A stretch of DNA of 64,000 nt from Schistocerca nitens (taxonomy: Eukaryota > Arthropoda > Insecta > Orthoptera > Acrididae): assembly GCF_023898315.1 (NCBI RefSeq), contig NC_064614.1, forward strand, positions 114,669,501 to 114,733,500. Reading direction: 5' to 3'. Within the stretch, counting starts at the first letter, position 1; each line of letters begins with the position of its first letter. Below the pieces are notes generated by a model. That model was not told the DNA's origin, ran no database searches, and saw only the letters and a program-made list of their open reading frames with translations. Shown piece by piece: positions 9,626 through 21,140 of this stretch. A program made the translations under genes and the position numbers.

Positions 9626-11593
9626 CTAGTGGGATCTCGGTGCGGCATCGCTGACGTACCGCACTCGTCACGGCTGAGGTTAGTGCCACTTCTCAAGCAC
9701 GGGACACGCTCGGCCTAGTTCTAAGACGACCGTCGATGCTGTCACTGAAGTAGGGACGTACAAAATACTGCAGCTCCGGAGACGAATGCGAACGAGAACA
9801 GTGCTCTTGTAACACCATAGCTCTAAGCTCTACTGATTTATTTTGCTTTTGTTTCATTTAATGTTACATCATTGAGCTTCTGTAAATGTGTTTGTTTGAA
9901 TCGATAACATAAAATTGTATACTGCTTTCTTTGTACAAACTTTGACGTCATGTTTTGGTTCAATGCAAAGTAGTGTATCTGCAATTTATATTCTTTGTCC
10001 CATTTGGAGGGAACAAAACTTACTGTATATGATTGTAATTTTGTGTGAATAATTTTTGGTAGAAACGTCAATATGTGCAAATGTTCTGTTTTATTTAATG
10101 TATTTGGTTGCTGTTATGTAAACTGCTGATCCTCACTTAGGAATCTTAGTAATTTGGTGTATAAAAGGCAGTGTGGTTCCCCTCAGGAACGGAACTGTGT
10201 AGCGCGCGCAAAATGTGGTTGGCCTAGGTGGAAAAGGTGGAACTGATAGTCAGTCGGAGACGAGCAAAGAGTCGGGGACGAGCCAGCAGTCGGAGATGAG
10301 CTATGAGTCCGTGCACTGCCATGCAAAAGACGCATATGGTGCTGGTTCCGAGAGAGGCTTTTCCTGCTACTTTCCAATGCCTCGGACGGATAGATAAATA
10401 GCTGGAACTATTCTGGAATTTGTATCTGTCGTCGCCACCAAGAAATGACAGAGTCCAGCAATTCAGTCTGCGAATCCACCTACCAACGTACAATTGCCAC
10501 CACGTTGCGCAATCACTGTAACGTAATACTATAATGATGTACAGTGAAGGATCAGCTTAATGGATGTGTTATTGTGCTCAAATATAAGGTAATTTATATC
10601 TGAATTTATATACCAACCTTGATTTTTCTCCTCATCATAACATCTCTCAGGATCCTTTCCGTTTGAACTAAAGTGATTTCCGAGTGTCCCTACTGAAATA
10701 ACAATAAATCCCAGTGTTTTGCTAATTGATGCCTCTTGAACATAGTAAAAAGAGAGTTAAAGTTAATGTGGCAAGAGAGTGGGTTAAAGTTAATGATGCT
10801 TGCTGAAAATAATTTTCTTACTAAAAATGCTTATTAATGTGTTGTTGCCAACTTCAAAGTAAAAGTTCTTAAGACTGAGGCTTATAAAGTTTTGCTTAGT
10901 AAATGATCACATTACTGCCTGTTGTAAATCTCAGAAAGTGGGTCAGTATCTTGCATTAATGTTAATTTTATGTCTCACGGTAGTATAAGTGGAAAATTGC
11001 ATAGTAGGAAATTATATGTTCATGATTACTAAGTGTTTGTCTCTCTTGTGTGCATATTAACAGTATAAAGACCACTCAGTTTGTGTAAGCCCTGAAAGTG
11101 ATAGTGTTTTCCTGTACCTGTTATAATTTTGCAAATAGCTAGTGCTGCTCCAATTGTTAGCTTCAGTCTTAAAACATATGTGTGTCAGAGTTCATTGCAC
11201 TCGCGTGTGGCCAAGTCTAGGTTGTGTTTATCCGTTAAAATTACTAATAACTATTTTCTTCAACGATAATGTTAATCATTCTTTTGCCTAGTTAGGCTGG
11301 CGACCGTTTTTCTTTATTAATTAAACAGTGCAGATAGGCAAAATTTTGTTTGTTACTGTTCGAATATCTACGTAATTCTGACTTTCATTTCCGATAAGCC
11401 ACCTCCGTTAGGTACAATACGGTCAACATAATAAAATTCCTCTCAGAGGGTAACACTGTTCTGATGCGTTATACCATAATTACTATAACAAAATAATTCT
11501 GTTTCGCAAACTGCCTCCAGCTTCGAGGTTATGGTATAGCAGTAGCAGACAGGGAGTGTTATACTCTGAAAAAATCATTCAAATAAACTGAGA
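9626..11593. other. Unassigned AT-rich region with one TATA-like site
   Basis: No coding similarity in about 2 kb. GTATAAAAGGCAG near 10158 is a good TATA-box match and is followed by a GC-richer 300 bp, which could be a promoter of a lost element, but no second LTR or gene supports this. GTTAAAGTTAATG occurs twice near 10755-10795. Frames at 10215 and 9838 are short and composition-driven. Confidence 0.4.
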
Positions 11594-13785
11594 TTGGGCC
11601 ACTATTGCTCTAGCAGAAACTGGTCGAGAGGTCTTGAACAATATCAGAAACGCAATAATCTCGGACTGCTGGGGATTCCAGAGAACAGAGGAGAGAATAC
11701 ACACAAGTTAGTGTCGAATCATGTCCGTGAGAAGCTAGATGTGGAGGTGACGCTGAGTGACACTCACGTAAGTCATAGTGTGCGACGTAGGATGTCGGAT
11801 CTGCAAAACCTAGATCAATAATACTGAAGTTCGTTTCGTACAGGAAGAGATCAGGAATCTTCAGAGCGAAGAAGAAACTCACTAAGTCAGCTCCGACAAT
11901 ATTAGAGGATCTCACCTCTGAAAGAAATGGTTCAAATGGCTCCAAGCACTACGGGACTTAACATCTGATGTCATCAGTCCCATAGACTTAGAACTACCTA
12001 AACCTAACTAACCTAAGGACATCACACACATCGACGCCCAAGGCAGGTTTCAATCCTACGGCCGCAGCAGCAGGGCAGTTTCGGACTAAAGCGCTTAGAA
12101 CCGCTCGGCCACAGCGGCCGGCCACCTGTGAAAGCTTAATCATTTTTAACAACGCGATTTCGAGATTTGGGCTACAAAACATATGGACACATGATGGCAG
12201 GATGATGGTGAAGACCGAAAATGGAAAAAAGAGAACACTGAAGCACAAACGAAACAGTGTCTTATTGATTACTTCACGGGAGTAAACGACTATAGCTACG
12301 ACAGATTCTGCCTAAAGTATGTTACTTGCAACACCGTCATAAAGCCAACACACATATCAGATCAGCATTCACTGCACATGAAGGCATCACAGACCAAATG
12401 ATAAAGCTTATTGTTCACTTACTACTTCGCCTGTAACAGAGATCTTCAACCATTTCTCAACCACAAGTGTTTTCCTAAAGCTTGAAAAATGAGACTAGTT
12501 GAGCCACTATCAAAGCAGGACGTGGCCACAGACCCTCTGATTACCGACTTATTGGATTCTTCCTGCACTGTCCAAGGCCTTAGAATATATCGCCCATAGT
12601 GAGCTTCAAACTACCTAACTACAAACAATGTACTAGACGAATACCAGTCAGGTTTTCTGTCAACATTGCAGCACAGAGTATGCCTTAATAAAGGTTACAG
12701 ATGACCTGAAGCTTGCCTTGTATGCACTACAGGCGACTGTCTAGAGCTTCTTAAACTTCAGCAAAGCTTTTGGCAATGCCGACCTCGACAATTTACTTCC
12801 CTCACTTACCAGCCTAAATTTCTTGCCAAGTGCAGCGCAATGGTTTCGTTCATACCTGATGTCTTGCCAGCAACGTCCGGCGCCATGAAGTTAGGGAGCA
12901 GGTAGTATCTGCCATCCCTCAGGGCTCGGTATTAGGTCCTATACTCTTTTCATTGTACATCAGTGTTATGTCATCAGTCTTGTACTACTACAAATACCAT
13001 ATGTGAGCAGATGACTTCTAGTTGTGTCTAAGTGCAAAACCAATAAACCTGAAGACAGCTATCGAAAATCTCAGTGCCGACCTGTGTGCACTATCAAAAA
13101 TGGGTGCAGGATACAGGGTTAAAGGTCAACCTGTACAAAACCCAAGCAGTACTGGTTGATCATACTGGCTCATTAGAACAAATTATTGGGAATCCCAACA
13201 ATATTCAACCCTGAAAGGGGTAAATATAAGATTCTTTCCTTCAGCAAACAGTCCAAGAGCAATAATAGAGGAAAATCTAAATTGGACTGAGCTTGTAACT
13301 GAAATGTGCAAAACGGCATCAGCATCTCTCCATGCCCTACAAAAATATAAAAAGCTCTTCACTTATGACCTCTAAAGAAACTTGTACATACACTAGCACT
13401 TACGATTACTGATTACATCAATGTTTTCCTGTGTAACCTTTCTCCAAAAGCTCACGGCGACTGCAACTGGTTATGAATGACGGTGTTCGTTTTATCTGTG
13501 ACATTCGACTCTTTGATTGTATTCCACCATCATATGCACTGCCATCTTGGCTGAGTGCTGACAAGAGCAGAGATTTCCATACCCTCTGTCGTTTCTCCTG
13601 TCTTATCAACATGCAATGCCGTCGACCCTAAAGCTATTCTCTGAACTATATGGCTGAAACAACTGTTCCTTACCTGTCCGACACCATCGTCTAGCCATCT
13701 CTTTCTCAGTAGCAGGAACCTGCCTCTGGAATAATCTCCCACATTATATTAGAGAACTGGATAACATCTTCGGCTTCAGGTGATA
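11594..13785 (+). pseudogene. Eroded LINE: ORF1 fragment plus reverse transcriptase
   Basis: Positions 11594-11821 read like the RNA-binding ORF1 protein of some LINEs: RNNLGLLGIPE, GENTHKLV and REKLDVEVTLSD. A SINE follows, then a decayed reverse transcriptase. Blocks seen in different frames are GRGHRPSDYRLIGF (12520), LNFSKAFGNADLDNL (12752), AIPQGSVLGPILFSLY (12913) and, near the end, LPVRHHRLAIS and LWNNLP (13670-13740), typical of the LINE C-terminus. Many stops and frameshifts separate them, and the normal active site is not readable. This is an old copy of a different family from the CR1-like elements. Confidence 0.75.
11925..12122 (-). mobile_element. SINE (Leu/Ser-like tRNA head), diverged
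   Basis: Minus-strand SINE with box A GGCCGAGCGGTT and a damaged box B. The target duplication CACCTCTGAAAG / CACCTGTGAAAG flanks it at 11913-11924 and 12123-12134. It lies inside the eroded LINE, between its ORF1 and RT remains. Confidence 0.92.
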
Positions 13786-14240
13786 GTTAATGACATAACT
13801 ACAAAAGCAGCATTAATGATTTCCATTGTCCATGTTGTAATATTTCTGGCTTATATGGCTGACATCATATTAGGCTCCAGAAAGCTATTCCCAGGGCAGT
13901 GGAGAAGCGAGAAGCATAGAGATGACGCAATGTGGGATGAGGTACCGGTGACAGACGTTAGATTCGGCACCATTCCCGTGAGAAAGACCGCCTGCATGAT
14001 GCTGATGCTCTGTGATTGGCTGCTGTGTTCGGCGGTAGGGCGCCAAAACGTTAGACTTTATTTGCTATTATTAATTAAACCTGTCTTCCGAATTACTTCA
14101 TTTTTTTTAAATAAACATCTCTCAACAGCCAGCTATCAATCAGTCATTTCAAAATTATTAAAGTCAAAGTATTACTAAAACAAAAGACTGACGATATTAC
14201 TGCCGATGCACTTCGGTGGAGTGTCTCGGGCAGTCGGGCT
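13786..14240. other. Unassigned spacer
   Basis: A 132-codon frame (13780-14178) is open but has no recognisable domain, and its hydrophobic stretches look like chance translation of AT-rich DNA. The first part may be the 3' untranslated tail of the LINE relic upstream. Confidence 0.4.
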
Positions 14241-14455
14241 CTCCAGTTCTGACCGTTCCAGTAGACAGACATGTTGTCTGTTATAGCAGTATTTGTTTCA
14301 TGCAGTTTTATTTAGTACAGTTCCGACCGTCGCTAGGTACAGACAAGTTGTCTGTAATAGTAGTATTTGATTCGTGTAATTTTATTCTCCAGTTCTGACG
14401 GTTCCAGTAGACAGACATGTTGTCTGTGTCAGGATGTATTTCATGTTATTTTAGC
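14241..14455 (+). repeat. Three-copy minisatellite, about 74-bp unit
   Basis: Units start near 14241, 14313 and 14387. Each has CTCCAGTTCTGACCGTTCCA or a variant, then a short inverted repeat built on CAGACA and TGTCTG with a 3-base centre, then TAGTATTTG and a T-rich end. Units one and three agree best. No coding frame spans the array. Confidence 0.8.
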
Positions 14456-15017
14456 CAGATATAATGACTGTGGAAGGATATATTCAATACGTTGTGATCA
14501 AGAATAGATTCTCGTGTCTATATCAATAAAAACGCGAGTGGCATCCCAAATGAGTTATAGTTTATTCGTAGCAGCAGTCCTTGCGAAGTTAATTTCAGCC
14601 TCAAGAAAAAGAATCCACGACCTGCGTGCTGTTTTCTGCGCTGGGGACATCATCATCATGAAGACAGCAGGTTAGTGAAGTGTACAAGAACTTATGTATT
14701 CCACACAGGGCAGTGGAAACAAGTAGGCACCTCACGTGTGCTGCATGCACAGTACAAATGTGCTCAGTGACACGTCATCTGCAGTAATGCAGAGGAGGTA
14801 AAGAAGAATGAAAGTATTAACACTATCTCACCTTTCATTCCTTTTTTTTTGCCGTACTGTACAGAATCGTTATCCTTGTAGCTCCTTCTTCCCAATCAGA
14901 TCATTCTCATTTCGCAATGTCCTTAGCTGGAGCAGTCTTCTTAAATTTCCTTTCCCCATAACTCGCTACATCCGAAGAAATGTATTTGTATACCTACATA
15001 TTCTTTTTAAATCTGCC
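14456..15017. other. Unassigned spacer
   Basis: Mixed-composition DNA with no recognisable gene or repeat. A 100-codon frame at 14808-15110 is rich in Phe, Ser and Leu and runs through an ATT microsatellite, so it is not a credible gene. Confidence 0.4.
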
Positions 15018-15041
15018 ATTATTATTATTATTATTATTATT
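15018..15041. repeat. ATT microsatellite at the 3' end of an R4/Dong-like LINE
   Basis: Eight ATT units. They abut the low-coordinate (3') end of the LINE at 15042-18779, and a second ATT tract abuts its other end. Confidence 0.9.
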
Positions 15042-15135
15042 TCTCTTTCCTGTCTCAGACGTTATGTCTGGTTAAAAATGGAAAGTGACGCGGACGTTGA
15101 TCATGCATGACTTCCTTTTAACTGTACGGTATATG

Positions 15136-16545
15136 TTACATTGCACTTAGGAACTTTCGGGTAATTGAATATGTATCAATAATTACAGATTTCTGTAGTT
15201 GTATATAGACGTTTGGATGTAGCTGTATTGCGTTGATGTACTGGTGGATATTGTGTAGTATGACTCCTGTAGTTGATAGTATAATTGGTATGATGTCAAC
15301 TTTATCCTGATGCCACATGTCTTTGACTTCCTCAGCCAGTTGGTTGTATTTTTCAATTTTTTCTCCTGTTTTCTTCTGAATATTTGTTGTATTGGGTACA
15401 GATATTTCGATTAGTTGTGTTAGTTTCTTCTTTTTATTGGTGAGTATGATGTCAGGTTTCTTATGTGGTGTTGTTTTATCTGTTATAATGGGTCTGTTCC
15501 AGTATAATTTGTATTTATCATTCTCCAGTACATTTTGTGGTGCATACTTGTATGTGGGAACGTGTTGTTTTATTAGTTTATGTTGTATGGCAGGTTGCTG
15601 ATGTAATATTTTTGCTACATTGTCATGTCTTCTGGGGTATTCTGTATTTGCTAGTATTGTACATCCGCTTGTGATGTGATCTACTGTTTCTATTTGTTGT
15701 TTGCGAAGTCTGCATTTATCTGTTGTGGTATTGGGGTCTTTAATAAAATGCTTGCTGTAATATCTGGTGTTTATTGTTTGATCCTGTATTGCAATCATGA
15801 ATCCTTCCGTCTCACTGCATATATTGCCTTTTCTTAGCCATGTGTTGGATGCGTCTTGATCGATGTGTGGCTGTGTTAGATGATATGGGTGCTTGCCATG
15901 TAGTGTTTTCTTCTTCCAATTTCCTTTCTTCGTATCTGTTGATATTATGTGATCTAAAGGGTTGTAGAAGTGGTTATGAAATTGCAATGGTGTAGCCGAT
16001 GTATTTACATGAGTGATTGCTTTGTGTATTTTGATAGTTTCTGCTCGTTCTAGAAAGAATTTTCTTAAATTGTCTACCTGTCCATAATGTAGGTTTTTTA
16101 TGTCGATAAATCCCCTTCCTCCTTCCTTTCTGCTTAATGTGAATCTTCCAGTTACTGAATGTATGTGATGTATTCTATATTTGTGGCATTGTGATCGTAC
16201 AAGTGTATTGAGTGCTTCTAGGTCTGTGTTACTCCATTTCAATACTCCAAATGAGTAGGTCAATAATGGTATAGCATAAGTATTTATAGCTTTTGTCTTG
16301 TTTCTTGCTGTCAATTCTGTTTTCAGTATTTTTGTTAGTCTTTGTCTATATTTTTCTTTTAGTTCTTCTTTAATATTTGTATTATCTATTCCTATTTTTT
16401 GTCTGTATCCTAGATATTTATAGGCATCTGTTTTTTCCATCGCTTCTATGCATTCGCTGTGGTTATCCAATATGTAATCTTCTTGTTTAGTGTGTTTTCC
16501 CTTGACTATGCTATTTTTCTTACATTTGTCTGTTCCAAAAGCCAT
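15136..16545 (-). pseudogene. RT thumb, zinc cluster and restriction-like endonuclease
   Basis: A 469-codon open stretch and the best preserved part of the element. It starts within RT (AFGTDKC, then AYKYLGYRQ), continues with thumb sequence (NTYAIPLLTYSFG and GGRGFIDIKNLHYGQ), then a metal-binding cluster of the form C-x14-H-x3-C near CRLRKQQIETVDHITSGC, followed by EYPRRHDNV. The endonuclease follows with KKPDIIL, LIEISVPN and EKIEKYNQL, the PD-(D/E)XK signature of R2/R4-type LINEs. One Cys of the expected CxxC pair is Arg here. It ends at a TAA at 15136. It is translatable only as a fragment because the upstream RT is broken. Confidence 0.82.
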
Positions 16546-16604
16546 ATTTATATCACTGCTGAATACTTCTGTTATCTTTAGTAATTTGTTGAGTTGTTGA
16601 TTTG

Positions 16605-17690
16605 TTGCTGCCAGTATAGCAAATGTGTGATTTTGTGTTGGTATGTTCAGGTAATATTGTATCCATAATTTGTATTATTTAGCATGTTGGATAGTGGGTT
16701 CAGAGCAAGACAGAACCAGAAAGGACTTAATGAGTCTCCTTGGTATATTCCACGCTTAATCTGTATTGGCTGTGATGTGATATTATTTGAATTTGTTTCG
16801 ATATTAAGTGTGGTTTTCCAATTTTTCATTACTATGTTTAGGAACTGTATCAATTTAGGATCTACTTTGTATATTTCCAATATTTGTAGTAACCATGAGT
16901 GGGGTACACTATCAAAAGCTTTTTGGTAATCAATGTATGCAGAGTGTAGCGACCTTTGTTTAGTTTTAGCTTGATATGTCACCTCTGCACCTATTATCAG
17001 TTGCTCTTTACACCCTCGCGCTCTTTTGCAACAGCCTTTTTGTTCTTCATTTATAATTTTGTTCTGTGTTGTATGTGTCATTAATTTCTGTGTAACGACT
17101 GAAGTTAATATTTTGTATATTGATGGTAGGCATGTTATGGGGCGATATTTAGCTGGTTTGCTGTGTCTGCTTGATCTTTAGGTTTCAGATAAGTTATTCC
17201 ATGTGTAAGTGTATCAGGGAATGTGTATGGGTCTGCAATGTAACTGTTAAATAATTTAGTTAGATGTGAATGTGTTGAGGTGAACTTCTTTAGCCAGAAA
17301 TTTGCTGTTTTATCTTTTCCAGGGGCTTTTCAATTGTGAGTAGAATTAATTGCTTGGGTGACTTCATAGATTATCACTTCAGGCATTTGTGGTATCATCT
17401 TGTATGTGTCTGTTTCTGCTTGTATCCACTGTGCATGCCTGTTATGTTGCACGGGGTTTGACCATATGTTGCTCCAGAAGTGTTCCATGTCTGTTATGTT
17501 TGGTGGATTGTCTATTTTAATGTGTGTGTTATCTATTGTCTGGTAAAATCTCTTTTGGTTTGTGTTGAATGTTTGGTTTTGTTTCCTTCTATTTTCACTG
17601 TTTTGTAACTTCTAAGTCGTTTGGCCAATGCTTGTGATTTCTGCTTCTTTTCATCTAACTGCTCTATCGCTTCTTGTTGTGAGATTTTTC
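16605..17690 (-). pseudogene. Reverse transcriptase core of the R4/Dong-like LINE, broken
   Basis: Coding-strand blocks include KAPGKDK (17330), LKPKDQAD (17180), YRPITCLPSIYKIL, then in the open stretch 17081-16647 IDYQKAFDSVPHSWLL, RGIYQGDSLSPFWFCLALNP and NTNYGYNIT. Breaks are a TGA at 17330-17332 where the family has Trp, a missing base near 17155 and a small deletion near 16611-16622. At that last site the Y-x-D-D active site should appear between HLLY and the next conserved block, but the sequence passes directly to LAATNQQLN-type codons. The copy therefore lacks its polymerase active site. Confidence 0.8.
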
Positions 17691-18599
17691 CTAACCTTTT
17701 TCTTTTTTTTCTGACATTTCATTTCTCATAAATTGTGCTAGCTGTCCGATGTCTTTTCTCAGTTTTTCTATTCTGATCTGTAGCCTGTGTTGCCATGCTG
17801 GTTTTGTGGGTTTCTTCTGTGTGTTGGTTGGTTCTGATCTCTGCCTAGTGTGTATATTTAGTGTAGCGAGTGCTCCTATATAAACCAGTAGTTGTAACTC
17901 TTCCATAGTTGTGTTTTCATTTATTTTGTTGTGTATGATTGTGTTGATAGTTTTTATTGTTGTTTCGACTTGTGGGTTATTTGGCGGTCTATGCAAGAAT
18001 GGTCTAATGTCTGTATTTGTGTCTTTGTATTCTATATATGTCAGCTGAAATTTTTCTTCTATATCTAACATGTGTGTCACTTTGTGTTCTATTTGTGCTT
18101 GTTCTGGTGGCTGTCTTAAGATTTCGTTTCCCTCTGATTGTTTAATTGATGCGTGTTGTTCTTTGTTTGTTTGCTCTGGGATGTTTGAGTCCATTACTGT
18201 ATTTTCTTCTTCTTCTTCTGATTGCACATTATTTTGTTCCAGTCTTTGTTGTACTTGTTGTTTGATGTTTTCTAATTCTGACTGGAGTATCCTGTTATTT
18301 TTGATTATTACGCGGATCTGATCAGATAGTCTTTGTTCTGTTAAAAATTTTAATTCTGGGTATCTGGTAATAAATGTTGTGTATACTTGTGATCTGTATC
18401 CAGTTGTGTTGGTTCCTAGGTTTGTTGCTTGGTAATAACAGAACATGAGGTGTTGATTAACTTCATCTGACCATCTCATCCACTGTCTTTGTTTTCCTTC
18501 TAGGGTGGCTGCAGGACGCATATCCTGCAAAACACCTCTATTTGGATTTAAATCATTTTCCAGTTGGCTAGCAGTGTCATTACCATTGTGGGCGGGCAT
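17691..18599 (-). pseudogene. N-terminal Myb-like part of the R4/Dong-like ORF
   Basis: The first ATG in frame is at 18597-18599 (MPAHNGNDTA). A Myb/SANT-like stretch follows (RQWMRWSDEVNQHLM, then RYPELKFLTEQRLSDQI), which probably recognises target DNA. Next come a long Gln/Glu-rich linker, a helical block (MEELQLLVYIGALATLNIHT) and a basic segment (PAWQHRLQIRIEKLRKDIGQ). The frame closes at 17691 just after an A-run on the coding strand, most likely through a 1-base slip, since the family continues from here into the RT. About 55 codons upstream in another frame look conserved and may be leader coding sequence. Confidence 0.75.
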
Positions 18600-18780
18600 A
18601 GGGTTCAAGCGTCGTCCCCGACCATGACGGCGCTTGACCGAGGCTTCTTTAGTTCTGTCCTGAACCAAGTCATCACACTAAAAGGGGGGTTAGCCCTATT
18701 AGTGGTTTGTTCTTTTCGTCGCCTTTTACGACTGGCAGAACATATCGGAGGCCTATTCTTTTCCCAGGCCTCCACGGGGT

Positions 18781-18811
<31 letters not shown>

Positions 18812-18819
18812 TATTATTA
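18781..18819. repeat. ATT microsatellite at the 5' end of the R4/Dong-like LINE
   Basis: TTA/ATT units with two interruptions (ACTATC and ACTAG). It is the partner of the tract at 15018-15041 and is followed by a GCA/GCC trinucleotide patch. The 300 bp from 18820 to 19118 hold nothing else I recognise. Confidence 0.85.
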
Positions 18820-19118
18820 CTAGTATCAGCATTAGTGGCAGCAGCAGCAGCAGTAGTACAGTTGCTGCCGCTATTAACATTATTAGTTGATACTCAGTAC
18901 CAGTTACTTATATTGTCACTATTTGCACTCAAATTATTAAAATATTATATGTCATATTAATTCTTAATTTACTTCTTAGGTTATGTAAAAAAGGTACTAA
19001 CATGTGAAACCCTGGTCTGATATAAGAAAGTGCCTGATGGCCCTAGTGAGACCAGGTAAAAAAAATGAAAAAAATTTCTTACGAAATTGGTGAGTTTATT
19101 ATTGTTGTTATTATTATC

Positions 19119-20954
19119 ACAGATGACCTTGTCGTAGTAATACTTGGCAAATTCACTGACACAGTCAGGCATATGGCACAAGGGGGGTTGGACATTGTGC
19201 AAAAATGGTGCAGGATCTGAGAGTTAATCTTAAGAAGACTGTTGTGGTGCCATTTATGAAGATACATATTCAGCATGCAAGTTGGAATCTAAAGCTCTTC
19301 GGTGAAACTCTACCTGTGAAGGGGACAGTGAAATATCTAGGGGTAACCTTGGATTATAAGCTAACTTGGACCCCTCATATTAAGAGTATCTGCTCCAAGG
19401 CAAAAAGCACTTTAGTGAGTACCAGGAGGGCTTGTGGCAAAAACTGGGGCCTAAGCCCCAGTGGTATGCACTGGATATACAACACAGTGGTTCGACCTAG
19501 GATTTCCTATGGGGCCGTAGTGTGGTGGAAGAAGGTAGAACAGCGGGTTGCTGCTAAAGAGCTTGCTAAGATGCAGATTGGCCTGCTTAGCCATAACGCG
19601 CGGAATTAGCAGCACACCAACCACTGGAATGGAAGCCATGCTGGATATGCCTCCACTTCACCTTTGGGTTAAGATGGAGGCAGCAGCTGGGGTATACAGA
19701 CTTAAAACTGGCCAAAACTGGGTTTCATTTGGATATCCAGAATCACACACTAACATAGTAAGTGAGGTAAATATAGGTATTGCTGGGGAAATGCCCGCTG
19801 ACTATATAATAACTCCTAACTGCTTCGACAAGCCTTACAACATAATAATTGGAAGTAGGGAGCAGTGGCAGAAAACAGTTCAACACCATACGGGCGACAT
19901 CGTTTGGTTCACTGATGGGTCGAAAACAGATCAAGGCATTTGGGCAGGGTTGTACGTGGTTCAGCCAAGACTTAAGAGCAGCATCTCTGTAGGGAAACTG
20001 GCCTCTGTATTCCAAGCCGGAATTACTCGTCCACAGCTCGAGGTCGTGCGGTAGCGTTCTCGCTTCCCGCGCCCGGGTTCCCGGGTTCGATTCCCGGCGG
20101 GGTTAGGGATTTTCTCTGCCTCGTGATGATTGGGTGTTGTGTGATGTCCTTAGGTTAGTTAGGTTTAAGTAGTTCTAAGTTCTAGGGGACTGATGACCAT
20201 AGATAGTGCTCAGAGCCATTTGAACCATTTGAACCGAAATTACTGCAATCAGAGCATGTGTGGAGGAGCATATGAGTAGGTGCTACAATTATTGTAGCAT
20301 CTACATCTATTCAGACAGCCATGCAGCCCTGAAACCATTGGCAGCTCCTGCAACAAGATCTAAGATTGTTGCAGATTGCCACAGGGCTCTGGTGGAGCTA
20401 GGGGGAAGCTATAGGGTGTACCTACTGTGGGTCCCTGGCCACTCAGGGATGTGTGGCAATGAACAAGCCGATAGATTGGCTAGGATGGGGGCAACAACTC
20501 CATTTATTGGACCGGAACCTGTCTTGACAATCACCAAGGCTATGATCAAATTAGAACTATGGAACGGGCTTAGGAAACAGTATGGAGGATATTGGACCAA
20601 GGTCCATAAACAAAAACATGGTAAGGTAACGATGCCCAAGCCATGTTTTAAAAGAAGCTCTGTAATCCTGGGATTGAACAGGAAAGAGATCAAACTCATG
20701 ACTGGACTGATGACCGGCCATGGGAACTTCAAAAAACACCTACACACAATGGCTATAATGGAAGAGGACCCTCTTCTAGGACCTGTGAAGAGGGTAAAGA
20801 AACTGCATCACACCTAATCTTTGAATGCATGGCATTGGAGAGTAAAAGATATAGAATCTTCGGGACAACTAGAACTGAAGAAATTGTGTCTAACAACTAT
20901 TTAAGGGCACTGGTTGGCTTTACTAGATATACAGGAAGCGATACCGCACAATAA
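19119..20954 (+). pseudogene. Reverse transcriptase/RNase H C-terminal half of a LINE
   Basis: The copy begins at the RT active site (here TDDLVVV, the preceding aromatic residue lost), then KKTVVVPF, YLGVTLDYKLTW and RPRISYGAVVWW. After a 1-base frameshift near 19572 it resumes with ITRGISSTPTTGMEAML. RNase H follows: WFTDGSKTDQG (first Asp), a SINE insertion, EITAI (Glu), YIYSDSHAALK (Asp) and LLWVPGHSGMCGNEQADRLA (last catalytic segment). A second frameshift near 20775 separates the last 60 codons, including HLIFECMALESKRY. RNase H places it in the I/Jockey/R1/LOA-like part of the LINE tree. The start abuts an ATT tract. Confidence 0.88.
20028..20233 (+). mobile_element. SINE with a different tRNA head (type B), in RNase H
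   Basis: The head has box A TGCGGTAGCGTTCTCGC and box B GGGTTCGATTCCC, unlike the Leu/Ser-like head of the other SINEs, but from GTCCTTAGGTTAGTTAGG on the tail is the same. A diverged target duplication, CCGGAATTACT / CCGAAATTACT, lies at 20017-20027 and 20234-20244. The tail lacks about 13 bp (GTTAAGTCCC-type block). Confidence 0.9.
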
Positions 20955-21140
20955 ACCTAGTTTTGGTGCGGGCAGTGGCTGGTTAGACCTAAGCTGTTGT
21001 AGCTCTCCTGTTAAAATCATTCAAATCACAACTTATTGAATTTTGAAGTGTTATTGGTAACACTGGATGTACTAATTGCAGGTAAGCGAATTTACAATTA
21101 ATAAAAGGCTGACTGTGACAAGAAAACGGAAATGAATAAA

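Larger units (their letters stand above)
15042..18779 (-). mobile_element. R4/Dong-like LINE between ATT microsatellites
   Basis: A 3.7-kb non-LTR retrotransposon, close to full length. In coding order it has a short leader, a Myb-like N-terminal frame, reverse transcriptase, a zinc-knuckle-like cluster and a restriction-like endonuclease, the layout of the R2/R4 group rather than of CR1. Both ends lie against ATT tracts (15018-15041 and 18781-18819). Dong elements of the R4 clade are known to insert into TAA repeats, and this arrangement fits. The clade name is inferred from domain order and target, not from a tree. Confidence 0.8.

Noticed and set aside
10150-10180. TATA box and promoter at GTATAAAAGGCAG
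   Set aside because: A good motif but isolated: no downstream gene, no second LTR copy and no CpG island, so it is mentioned only within the spacer entry.
13780-14178. 132-codon frame as a membrane protein gene
   Set aside because: Hydrophobic residues follow from AT-rich sequence; no signal, partner or similarity is visible.
14808-15110. 100-codon frame over an ATT microsatellite as a gene
   Set aside because: The frame crosses the microsatellite, giving a run of Ile, and has no domain.
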